A DNA stretch of 64,000 bases. It comes from Anaeromicropila herbilytica (GTDB taxonomy: Bacteria; Bacillota; Clostridia; Lachnospirales; Lachnospiraceae). The notes under the pieces were generated by a model. That model saw nothing but the letters and a program-made list of their open reading frames with translations, was not told where the DNA came from and did no database searches. This document shows positions 53,412 through 61,578 of this stretch, piece by piece. Location of the stretch: positions 2,767,001-2,831,000 of the forward strand of contig NZ_AP024169.1 of NCBI RefSeq assembly GCF_016591975.1. The letters run 5' to 3'. The position numbers and the translations under genes are program-made. The first letter of the stretch is position 1. The number at the start of each line of letters is the position of its first letter.

Positions 53412-53579
53412 TTACCGTGTCACAAAAGATTCACAATCCGTACATTTAATATCTTTTGGATTCATTTCGTGCGTGCCTACCTTGATTTGGCTCAAAGCAC
53501 AGTAATCTCCGCCTTCTGCATGATTAGAACACTTTGTTACTGAGCATTTTATACTGTGATTGAAATTTGTTTTGTCCAT
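53412..53579 (-). CDS. DUF1540 domain protein (55 aa)
   Basis: A 55-aa protein starting MDKTNFNHSIKCSVTKCSNH and containing CALSQIKVG and CTDCESFVTR. The spaced cysteines (C-x4-C, C, C-x2-C) match DUF1540, a small Firmicute family that probably binds metal or an iron-sulfur/zinc centre. GGAGG 6 nt before the ATG. It lies between the palindrome and the multicopper oxidase gene. Confidence 0.85.
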   Translation of the reverse strand: MDKTNFNHSIKCSVTKCSNHAEGGDYCALSQIKVGTHEMNPKDIKCTDCESFVTR

Positions 53580-53704
53580 TTTAAACCTCCTATAAATTTA
53601 ATCCATAATTATTTTGTATCTTAGATAGAATTAATAAACAGTTAATATATGGAATTAAACTTATAGTACAATTTAGCTATAATTGTTGATTGGTAAATAA
53701 CAAA

Positions 53705-54592
53705 TTAAATATAAATGATAGTGGTTAACATTCCACCGGAAGGTTCCGTCATATTATTTGACATATGATGAGGTATGTGGCAATGAAATGGCCATATACC
53801 CGGATTATTAGCGATAAATTCAATATCCCAGGTTTCCCCTGATGCTACATTAATTGTATTCTTTTTCATAATCCCACAGTTGGCTATTGAATTTCCATCT
53901 GAAGCTACAACATCAAATTGATGTCCATGAATATGTATAGGATGGGCATCCATCATAGCATTAGCTAATCTTACTTTTATCTTTTCTTGGTAACCTACAG
54001 CTAATGAAGTTGTATAAGGAAAACATCTTCCATTCATAGTGAAAAAATTAAAATCATGTGACATTGGATTAATATCATACGATCCAGGCATGACGACGCC
54101 CATTGGCATTCCCACTAATTCAAACTCCTGTAGCATAATAAAATAATCCCTATCTGTTATTGATGCATATGGATCTAGAATAATCAATCCACCTTCCAAT
54201 CCCATCATCTGTTGTTTATGTGTTATATGATGTGTATGGTACATATGTGTTCCTGGTGGATTAAATATCTGAAACTTATAATCGAAATAGCTTCCGGGGA
54301 TAATTTTAGGTGACGGTTCTATATCCGGAACTCCATCCATATCATTTGGAACATCCAAACCATGCCAATGGACACTGGTAGCTTCCGGCAAATTATTATA
54401 TACTCTTATATTAACGTAGTCACCGGGATAAACTTGAATAGTAGGACCAGGTATGCTCCCATTATATCCCCAGGCCTTGATCCATACTCCCGGTAAAATT
54501 TCTCTTTCTACTTTCTCAGCAAATAATTCAAAATATTTTACTCCTCGTATCTCTTTATACTGTAAATTTTCCAGATTAGGGGTGATAACCAT
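53705..54592 (-). CDS. Two-domain multicopper oxidase (laccase-like)
   Basis: 295 aa with two cupredoxin domains. All copper ligand motifs are visible: TSVHWHGLD, GTHMYHTHHITH, HPIHIHGHQFD and FHCHIPHHMSNNM (type 1 Cys between His residues). It lacks a signal peptide despite the usual extracytoplasmic location of such enzymes. Size fits two-domain laccases that act as trimers. Oxidising Cu(I) or phenols is possible, though unusual for a strict anaerobe. GGAGGGG site. Near a DUF326 protein, so a copper function is likely. Confidence 0.85.
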   Translation of the reverse strand: MVITPNLENLQYKEIRGVKYFELFAEKVEREILPGVWIKAWGYNGSIPGPTIQVYPGDYVNIRVYNNLPEATSVHWHGLDVPNDMDGVPDIEPSPKIIPGSYFDYKFQIFNPPGTHMYHTHHITHKQQMMGLEGGLIILDPYASITDRDYFIMLQEFELVGMPMGVVMPGSYDINPMSHDFNFFTMNGRCFPYTTSLAVGYQEKIKVRLANAMMDAHPIHIHGHQFDVVASDGNSIANCGIMKKNTINVASGETWDIEFIANNPGIWPFHCHIPHHMSNNMTEPSGGMLTTIIYI

Positions 54593-54658
54593 AGAACCCC
54601 TCCATTACTACCTTATTGGTATAATATATTTAGAATGTTCTGAACTATGCCATATCGT

Positions 54659-54774
54659 TTATTTATCCAATTTTGCAATATATTCTTTTATCTCATCATA
54701 ACTCATTCCACCAACACGTTTTGAAATAATATTACCTTCTTCATCTATAAAGAATGAAGTAGGAATAGCAAATT
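54659..54774 (-). pseudogene. Thioredoxin/TlpA-like C-terminal remnant
   Basis: The frame FAIPTSFFIDEEGNIISKRV followed by GGMSYDEIKEYIAKLDK-stop matches the cis-Pro end of a ResA/TlpA-type thioredoxin. The active-site half is missing, replaced at 54775 by unrelated sequence. Confidence 0.75.
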
Positions 54775-54783
54775 AACACTATG

Positions 54784-54832
54784 TAAAAAATAGCCCTTGT
54801 CTTATTGCAAAATTTGCGCTTAAGCACGGGCT
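54784..54832 (-). terminator. Terminator after the histidine kinase remnant
   Basis: AGCCCGTGC...GGGCT stem on the minus strand followed by ATTTTTTAC, about 70 nt past the kinase remnant stop. Confidence 0.6.
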
Positions 54833-54900
54833 GTTTCTACATGTCTGCCCGCTAATACAATAATTCGTGCAGATGTGAAAATTCTTGATTACAATATGAT

Positions 54901-55134
54901 TTATCTTGGAATTGTCAAAATAAATTTACTACCCTTGGTTAAATTGGATTCTACGGTAATTGTACCATGAATGATGGTCATATTTTCTTTTGCTACATAA
55001 AGACCAATACCGTCTCCCGCCGTTCCAATTGAGATACCCTTTTTATAATATGCGTCAAAGATTTTAGCTTGATCTTCTTTACTTATTCCCGGACCGTTAT
55101 CTTCAATTGTTAAGATAATAAAATCAGAATTCAC
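54901..55134 (-). pseudogene. Sensor histidine kinase C-terminal remnant
   Basis: 77 codons holding the G1 box IEDNGPGISKEDQAKIF, an F box (FDAYYKK) and the G2 box GDGIGLYVAKE, then GSKFILTIPR-stop. The H box, N box and sensor domain are missing. A reading frame is kept but cannot make a working kinase. Confidence 0.75.
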
Positions 55135-55197
55135 ATAAACTAAACCACTGCTTTATGTACCATATAAATAATCTTTTCTTTAAAATAATTGAGTGCA

Positions 55198-55233
55198 AAA
55201 TTGCCCTTACTGAATTTACAGTACGAGCAATTT
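55198..55233. terminator. Hairpin after the DUF326 gene
   Basis: AAATTGC-CTTACTG / CAGTACGA-GCAATTT imperfect stem with a T-run on the plus-strand side; weak on the minus strand. Confidence 0.4.
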
Positions 55234-55265
55234 TTTAATGTAACCCATCTTTCTAAAGTTATTTA

Positions 55266-55613
55266 TTACATACTAGACATTTTTCTACATTCATCTGCAC
55301 ATGTTTTACAAGCTTGTGCACAATCCTGACAATGATCATCATTAAACATATTGCATTCTTTAGCGCAGCTATCACAGATTTTGGCACAAAGTGAACAATG
55401 TTCCATAGAATATTGTCCCTTCATTGACATCATTGAAACAGACATTTGGCACATCATCGCACATTCAACTAACATACTTACACAATTTTTTCTTGCATTT
55501 AAATCTGGTTCATTTAAGCATGCGTGGAAACACTTATAACACTCTTCGGCACATCTATTACAAGCATCTATACATGATTGATGTTTCGTTGACTCCATTG
55601 TAAATAATCCCAT
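55266..55613 (-). CDS. Cysteine-rich four-helix bundle copper-binding protein (DUF326/Csp-like)
   Basis: 115 aa with about 20 cysteines in helical C-x3-C and C-x2-C spacing (SCIDACNRCAEECYKCFHAC, CSLCAKICDSCAKECNMF, CQDCAQACKTCADECRKM). This is the DUF326 fold of copper storage proteins (Csp), which hold many Cu(I) ions in a helical bundle. No export signal, so a cytosolic store. Start chosen after AAAGGAG. Together with the nearby multicopper oxidase it forms a small copper island. Confidence 0.88.
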   Translation of the reverse strand: MGLFTMESTKHQSCIDACNRCAEECYKCFHACLNEPDLNARKNCVSMLVECAMMCQMSVSMMSMKGQYSMEHCSLCAKICDSCAKECNMFNDDHCQDCAQACKTCADECRKMSSM

Positions 55614-55827
55614 ATTGTAACACTCCTTTAGGTATATTTTTATAACAATTACATTATGTGAAAAATCCAAAATATTATACATGTGAAACCCTATCCATTT
55701 ATTACTTTTATATCAAAGTATTATTAATTATCTTAAGTCCTTACTGATATAATCGTATTTATTCTACCGTAGGTATCTAGACATACATCCCTATATTCAT
55801 TAAATTGGCCAATATTTATTCCGAATG

Positions 55828-56799
55828 CTATATGCTCCAAAAAATTGTAGGATTATACACTAATTTATTCTTGTTAGAAAAATATTTTATTGAATAACCT
55901 TGTGGAATCAATTCAATCTGTCCGAGTTTTCTTTCATTCTTCACATCTGCATAGATTAAACTTGAACTAAAGCGAAACAAGTTCTTTGACATGTACTGTA
56001 TATATGATTCTTTATCGAATTTCTCGCTATTATATGAAGCGTCTTGATTTTCTAAAAAGATCTCTCCCTCAATTAATCCCTTGCGAAAATGATCAAGTGA
56101 CACATATTCACCATTTGTATCTTTTAAATATAGTCTCATTGTAGGATCAAGCATTACTCTTTTTCCAGAAGGAATCAAACAATCAACAACCACATGACAA
56201 TCAGCAAACGGCTCCTCATATGGCATACACGTTACATGTCTTGCTTTTATCCCATTCATTCTTAGTAAGGCGGCTAAAACCATTGATAATCCTCTGCAAT
56301 TCGTTTTTCCGTTATTCAATTCACATGCTAATATTATATCGACCATTCTACGATCATGATTGAACGCTACACTTCCATCGTGATGAAAATTATCACAAAC
56401 AAAATCAAATAATCTGAAAACAAGCATATCTGACATAGGATCCACATCTTTCAAATACTCAGAATACCTATATTTTTCAAGTACTTCTGGAACCTCATTG
56501 CCTATTTGAAACGTATACGAATATCTTTTTTCTTTATGATTCAAATCATATTCAGCATACTTTCTCAGTACCTCAATTCTGGATGTCTCCGGAACCGGAT
56601 TTATAACTTTCCTGTTATTCTTATTAATCAAATTGTATATATAAAATAGACCAATGAGCAGATCAATAACTGCAATGGTTTTATAAGCATAACGCGATAG
56701 ATTTATGTTTAACAGTCTTGAACCTACCAAGATAATAATTGATGCACCAATGATGAATAAAAATCCCACCAAAATCATATTGCTTTTTCTGTTTATCAT
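55828..56799 (-). CDS. Transglutaminase-like membrane protein
   Basis: About 323 aa. Two N-terminal membrane helices (about 10-25 and 38-55), then a soluble transglutaminase-like domain with Cys in NGKTNCRGLSMVLAALLRMN, His in FADCHVVVDC and Asp in MLDPTMRL, so the catalytic triad is complete. Proteins of this type act as peptidases or cross-linkers on the membrane. Start chosen at the ATG after GGAGAGG. Downstream of an ABC exporter operon by 150 bp on the same strand, which may mean a shared role. Confidence 0.8.
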   Translation of the reverse strand: MINRKSNMILVGFLFIIGASIIILVGSRLLNINLSRYAYKTIAVIDLLIGLFYIYNLINKNNRKVINPVPETSRIEVLRKYAEYDLNHKEKRYSYTFQIGNEVPEVLEKYRYSEYLKDVDPMSDMLVFRLFDFVCDNFHHDGSVAFNHDRRMVDIILACELNNGKTNCRGLSMVLAALLRMNGIKARHVTCMPYEEPFADCHVVVDCLIPSGKRVMLDPTMRLYLKDTNGEYVSLDHFRKGLIEGEIFLENQDASYNSEKFDKESYIQYMSKNLFRFSSSLIYADVKNERKLGQIELIPQGYSIKYFSNKNKLVYNPTIFWSI

Positions 56800-56945
56800 T
56801 TTGAACCTCTCCATTATGTATTATTCGATACTTTTATAACAGATTTGTTACTTCTAATACAACCGCGAACTTATTCTAGTTGCTCAACTTATCAGCATTA
56901 TATATATTTTGTTTTTGTAGTAGTAGAATCCTCGTTTTTGTTGCT

Positions 56946-57824
56946 TTACAACCTCTCATATTTATTCACAATAATATACGCATCTTCCAAAGTGGTTTCT
57001 CTAGATATACATGGAATCGATGGTTGCTTCCTAGAAACAAACTGCACTCGAATTCCATCCAGTGTATGTATCTTATTAACAATCTGATAATCCGAAGCAA
57101 TTAATTGTACTTCACCTTCGCTCTTTACAGTAGTTTCATAAGACAATTCTTGAGTAGTATGTAATAAGTCTTGTACTGTTCCCAAATAGTTTACTTTTCC
57201 TTTTGTTAATATGCAAAGTGAGTTGCTAGTAGCTGCTAAATCTTCGACAACGTGTGTAGAAAATAAAACACTGCAATGCTCCCCCAATTCACTCAACATA
57301 TTACGAATTTTTATTCTTTCTTCTGGATCTAATCCTGAGGTTGGCTCATCTATAATTAAAATTTTAGGATTATTTAACATTGCCTGCGCCAATCCGACTC
57401 TTCGTTTCATTCCACCTGATAACTGCTTATTCTTTTTATTGTAATGCTCTACTAAATTAGTTTTCTCAAGGACAAATTCAATGCGCTCATTTATTTGAGT
57501 TTTTGGAATTCCAGAAATCCTCCCTAGATATTCTAGGGTTTCTTTTACCGTCAGTTCTTTATAAGGCTCTAACTCTTGCGGTAAATATCCTATTAATCTT
57601 CTAATATCATCATAATTCTTTTGTTTTAATGGGATGTCACATATCTCGATGCTACCCTCAGTTGGAATAAGTAGTGTAGAAATAATTCTCATCAGAGTTG
57701 TCTTCCCAGCTCCATTGTGCCCTAGCAATCCGCATACACCGTTACCAATTTCCATACTCACGTTATCTAATGCTTTATATCCATTTTTATATATTTGAGA
57801 TACTTGATTAATCAGAATTGACAT
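56946..57824 (-). CDS. ABC transporter ATP-binding protein
   Basis: About 292 aa. Walker A GLLGHNGAGKTTLMRI, signature LSGGMKRRVGLAQAMLNNPK, Walker B ILIIDEPTSGLDPEE and switch His in FSTHVVEDL. The C-terminal tail fits CcmA/BcrA-like exporters. Start chosen at the ATG after GGAGAAATATAAA. It would drive the two permeases encoded just upstream. Confidence 0.9.
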   Translation of the reverse strand: MSILINQVSQIYKNGYKALDNVSMEIGNGVCGLLGHNGAGKTTLMRIISTLLIPTEGSIEICDIPLKQKNYDDIRRLIGYLPQELEPYKELTVKETLEYLGRISGIPKTQINERIEFVLEKTNLVEHYNKKNKQLSGGMKRRVGLAQAMLNNPKILIIDEPTSGLDPEERIKIRNMLSELGEHCSVLFSTHVVEDLAATSNSLCILTKGKVNYLGTVQDLLHTTQELSYETTVKSEGEVQLIASDYQIVNKIHTLDGIRVQFVSRKQPSIPCISRETTLEDAYIIVNKYERL

Positions 57825-57847
57825 TTTATATTTCTCCTTTCTTGTGT

Positions 57848-58519
57848 TCACACCTTACCCCTTTTTTCCATCCACTTGTATTCAATTATAGATGCTATGA
57901 TTACTAGAACTAACACTACTATTTTTCCTAATAACCATAGTGTTGCATCTGGGCTTGGGTTACCATCTTGACCGCGAGTTCCAAATAAAAACATATTGAT
58001 TGGTAATGGAAGACTTGCCCCCCATTTCGTATTCAATGAAAACCATGTTAATATACCAATCCCAATACCAACCCACATATTTGAGAAAAGATTTGAAAAT
58101 AGCATTGACAGAAGACCAAATATTAAGCTATTCATTAACACAATAAGGATTGAAATAAAGAAATAGTAAATAATAGAATCCCCCTGTTTGATCACTGGAT
58201 GGCGAATTACAAAAAATAGACCATAAGATAGCGCACTAACACACACTAACATAAGTAAATTCATCAAGATTCTCATCAGTAAAATATATCTTTTTACTCG
58301 ATATGATTTTAACATAAATAGTTCTATATTATGTCCCGAATATTCCATTAATAAAATATCAGCAAAAAACACAATGGGAAGGAAACAAAAATATCGATCC
58401 ATTAAAAACGTAATATCTGATATTTGATGTACCAAGGGCAATAAACATAAGAAAAACATATAACTGAATGTACTAATCCATTTATATCTAGGCATAGATA
58501 GTTTATATAGAATTCTCAA
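57848..58519 (-). CDS. ABC transporter permease subunit (short)
   Basis: About 223 aa, six predicted membrane helices (for example FSYMFFLCLLPLVHQIS and IVVLVLVIIASIIEY). No known family could be named beyond ABC-2-like permease. The likely start is the TTG at 58519, 9 nt after AAGGAG and overlapping the previous stop as TTGA; an upstream ATG (58540) lacks a ribosome binding site. Confidence 0.75.
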   Translation of the reverse strand: MRILYKLSMPRYKWISTFSYMFFLCLLPLVHQISDITFLMDRYFCFLPIVFFADILLMEYSGHNIELFMLKSYRVKRYILLMRILMNLLMLVCVSALSYGLFFVIRHPVIKQGDSIIYYFFISILIVLMNSLIFGLLSMLFSNLFSNMWVGIGIGILTWFSLNTKWGASLPLPINMFLFGTRGQDGNPSPDATLWLLGKIVVLVLVIIASIIEYKWMEKRGKV

Positions 58520-59568
58520 ATCGTTGTTCTCCTTTTCCATAATTGAATAGATGCAATTAAAATAATTAGAGATACAAGTAACAATAGGATCGAGTTATAA
58601 TACATCTCCTTTTCCACTACTGTTTTAAAAAGATCACCTGGAAAACGATTTAGCAATGACAGCGGTCTTACAACATAAACGAACGAACCATCAGAAGCTG
58701 TACCTCCTGTATTGGAATATATTACTTGTAAAAATAATATAGGTATCGCAGGTATTGGTGTCTTAAAAATCAATGAACTTAAACAACTAAAGGAAGATAT
58801 GTATATAATAGTTGGTATACAGAAGATGGCAAACTCCCAAAATAAACATAATATATTATAGTCCACATGAAGCTTTTTACTTGTTTCGATTGAACAAATG
58901 GTTAATCCTATTAGTACAACGATGCACGCTAAAATAATTGCGACAACTTGTCCCAATACCTTTGACAAAATATAGTTACTTGCTTTTATGGATTTCGTAT
59001 GTAGTAATTCATAGGTGTCTTTCTTTAACTCATTTCTAAATAGAAAAGCAGATATAAGTATAGTTATCATAGCAAGCCATAGGCTTAAGAAATCAATCAA
59101 TTTATTGGATATTTTCTCACTAAATATCCCTTGTGAAAGATACTGTGAAATTAACTCATTTACTTCTTTCATTGTCCCTTTTTTTTCACTGTATTTCCTT
59201 TCAATCTCTAGTGATATCCCTTTTAATCCTTCTTCCTTCTCTAAATATGAATATACCTCTCGAAAGTCTAGTGAATTTTCTTCAATATGATGTTGAATCT
59301 TTTCCACTTCCTTCTCATAAGTACCAATATTTCTAAGATATGTATAAAGGTCATCCAATTTTTCAGAATATGTTGTAGGAATTCTACCAGCAACTATTCC
59401 CTCATTGTCTACAAGGTACATGTTCTCAAGTTCACTTTCATTCTCAATATAGTGAAGATTTAAATATTTAGCACAATTAAGGTATGTTACTAAAGCAACT
59501 ATAATAATTCCTATATAAAAAAATATATTTTTAGAATAAGACTTTACTTGATTTTTGAATATAAACAT
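58516..59568 (-). CDS. ABC-2 type transporter permease (long)
   Basis: 350 aa. One N-terminal helix, then a large extracytoplasmic region of about 130 residues (with acidic helices, e.g. LDDLYTYLRNIGTYEKEVEK), then five or six helices. ABC-2 permeases with this layout export peptides, lipids or drugs. AAGGAG site. First gene of the exporter operon. Confidence 0.8.
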   Translation of the reverse strand: MFIFKNQVKSYSKNIFFYIGIIIVALVTYLNCAKYLNLHYIENESELENMYLVDNEGIVAGRIPTTYSEKLDDLYTYLRNIGTYEKEVEKIQHHIEENSLDFREVYSYLEKEEGLKGISLEIERKYSEKKGTMKEVNELISQYLSQGIFSEKISNKLIDFLSLWLAMITILISAFLFRNELKKDTYELLHTKSIKASNYILSKVLGQVVAIILACIVVLIGLTICSIETSKKLHVDYNILCLFWEFAIFCIPTIIYISSFSCLSSLIFKTPIPAIPILFLQVIYSNTGGTASDGSFVYVVRPLSLLNRFPGDLFKTVVEKEMYYNSILLLLVSLIILIASIQLWKRRTTI

Positions 59569-59761
59569 CCTAACTCTCCTTAACTTTCTTCAAAGATGAA
59601 TTTATTGCTAGCCTCCCTGTTTTATTTTGTTTTACTTCTTTTATTATATGTTATTTTATTCCATCTTTTAATTATCGTCAATTCTATTTTGGAAATTTTA
59701 GTTTGTTTTGCAATCTAGTCCATGTCATTAGTTTCAAATGGAACAAGTCATTGTTTTGCAC

Positions 59762-59814
59762 AGTAACAAAAAAATTCCTTTCAAGAGGGGTAACAACTTG
59801 GAAGGAATTTTTAT
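59762..59814. terminator. Terminator after the sugar acetyltransferase
   Basis: AAAAATTCCTTTCAAG / CTTGGAAGGAATTTTT stem with a GGTAACAA loop and T-tracts on both strands. It begins with the same 24 bases found at 42294-42317. Confidence 0.8.
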
Positions 59815-59860
59815 TGGTTTTTCGTTCTATTTTTCTATATCGTATATAAAATATCTTACA

Positions 59861-60439
59861 CTAACTATCATCTTCATCAATATCATTCACTAATGTTCTT
59901 ATTACCTTAGCAGGCACTCCTCCCGCCACACAGTTATCTGGAACATCTTTCGTTACGACTGCACCTGCTGCAAGAATTACATTATTACCGATAGTTACAC
60001 CAGGTAGAATGGTTACATTTCCTCCAATCCATACATCATTTCCGATATTTACAGGCTTAGCAATCCCCAGATGTTTACGACGCCCCATTGGTGATAGTGG
60101 ATGTCCAACTGTTGTAATCAATGTACTTGGACCAATCATAACATAATCCCCAATATGCACTGGGGCTATATCAAGAATTGTCACGTTATAATTTGTAAGG
60201 AAATTATCACCTACATGAATATTCTTTCCATAGTCACAATTAAATCCCGTACAGACACTTGGATTCTGTCCCACAGAACCAAACAGCTCTCTTATTACCT
60301 TATCTCTTCCCTCTTCATCATCTACACTAGTCGCATGTAGCTTTGCACAGCCATCAATTGCGTGGAGTTTTCTAGCATTAACTCCCTCATCCCAGAAATC
60401 ATATTCTAAACCTTCATCTAACTTCTCTAACTCTGTCAT
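59861..60439 (-). CDS. Sugar O-acetyltransferase (maltose/galactoside type)
   Basis: 192 aa hexapeptide-repeat enzyme: VTILDIAPVHIGDYVMIGPS and IGGNVTILPGVTIGNNVILA form the left-handed beta helix, with catalytic His in TTVGHPLSPMGRR. Likely acetyl-CoA dependent O-acetylation of sugars. GGAGGG site; divergent from an AraC gene. Its N-terminal Mac domain is shorter than in the 46000 gene and only distantly related. Confidence 0.88.
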   Translation of the reverse strand: MTELEKLDEGLEYDFWDEGVNARKLHAIDGCAKLHATSVDDEEGRDKVIRELFGSVGQNPSVCTGFNCDYGKNIHVGDNFLTNYNVTILDIAPVHIGDYVMIGPSTLITTVGHPLSPMGRRKHLGIAKPVNIGNDVWIGGNVTILPGVTIGNNVILAAGAVVTKDVPDNCVAGGVPAKVIRTLVNDIDEDDS

Positions 60440-60618
60440 TATTTTAACCCTCCAATCAATTCCTATCTCAATTCATTGACATGACAATATGTGTAGTACT
60501 ATATAAATATACTTTAAAAACACAATACAAAAATACAATAATCTTACGAATTATGATACAATCTATCTATTAAGCAATTCTTACATTTTAAAGGATTTTT
60601 ATTTGAGAGGATTATATA

Positions 60619-61461
60619 ATGAATAAGATACAAGATTATCATACAGAACATAACAATGATATTGACAAAAATATAGATTCAAAACTTGTTTATACAACCT
60701 TTTTACAACGTGAAAAAGAACGTTATCATCATTCCTATGACGAAGAACTCTTACAATATGAATATGTCCGTGATGGAGACATGCGAAGCATTGAAGAAAG
60801 TAAACGACTTTTCAGAACAGGTATAGCAGGGCAACTTTCCAAAGATCCGATTCTAGATAAAAAGTACTTGTTCGTTGCATCTACAACGCTTGCTACCCGT
60901 TTCTGCATTGAGGGAGGTATGGAAGCACAAGAAGCTTACAACATGAGCGATTTATTCATTCAAAATCTAGATAGATGTTATACTGTACAGGAAATCTATG
61001 AACATCAGACGAATATGATTACCGCCTTTACACAAAAAATGGCTGCTATACATGATTCCAATCAAGAATCAGAACTCACACATAATACACCTTCGTATAG
61101 CAGCACTATTTTTAGCAAACCCGTTTATGACTGCATGGATTATATCTATTATCATTTACACTATAAGCTTACTTTACAGGAACTTGCCAATCAGGTATCT
61201 CTGTCACCTAATTATCTCGCCATTTTATTCAAGAAAGAGAAAGGAATAACCATTCAAGAATATATTCGTGCCAAGAGAATTGAAGCCGCCAAAAATATGC
61301 TAATTTACTCTGATTATACCCAAACTGAAATCGGTCAATTTCTTGCTTTCAGTTCAAGCAGTCACTTTATCAAGGTATTTAAAGAACAGGTTGGCTTAAC
61401 TCCAAAAGACTACAAGAAAAAATATTATCGAAAACATGTTAAATGGTCAAATATTGAATAA
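60619..61461 (+). CDS. AraC family transcriptional regulator
   Basis: 280 aa. The N-terminal region (KERYHHSYDEELLQYEYVRD) is helical and not cupin-like; the C-terminal AraC domain holds LTLQELANQVSLSPNYLAIL and TQTEIGQFLAFSSSSHFIKV. GAGAGGA site. Divergent from the acetyltransferase and convergent to the rhamnosidase gene; it could regulate either. Confidence 0.82.
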   Translation: MNKIQDYHTEHNNDIDKNIDSKLVYTTFLQREKERYHHSYDEELLQYEYVRDGDMRSIEESKRLFRTGIAGQLSKDPILDKKYLFVASTTLATRFCIEGGMEAQEAYNMSDLFIQNLDRCYTVQEIYEHQTNMITAFTQKMAAIHDSNQESELTHNTPSYSSTIFSKPVYDCMDYIYYHLHYKLTLQELANQVSLSPNYLAILFKKEKGITIQEYIRAKRIEAAKNMLIYSDYTQTEIGQFLAFSSSSHFIKVFKEQVGLTPKDYKKKYYRKHVKWSNIE

Positions 61462-61519
61462 AAGTTGTTATGTGACTGTATATTAATTCTCTTTTCTTTA
61501 CCAATCTATCTTTATGTAG

Positions 61520-61558
61520 AAAAAACCTGAGACAGCCAAAGCTGTTCCCAGGTTTTTC
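61520..61558. terminator. Bidirectional terminator between araC and GH78 genes
   Basis: AAAAACCTG-GACAGC / GCTGT-CAGGTTTTT stem; A- and T-tracts on both sides serve two convergent genes. Confidence 0.8.
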
Positions 61559-61578
61559 CTCCTGCCTCTATTTACATT

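Noticed and set aside
53153..53449. 98-aa and 68-aa reading frames over the palindrome
   Set aside because: They exist on both strands because of the palindrome, have no ribosome binding sites and resemble no family.
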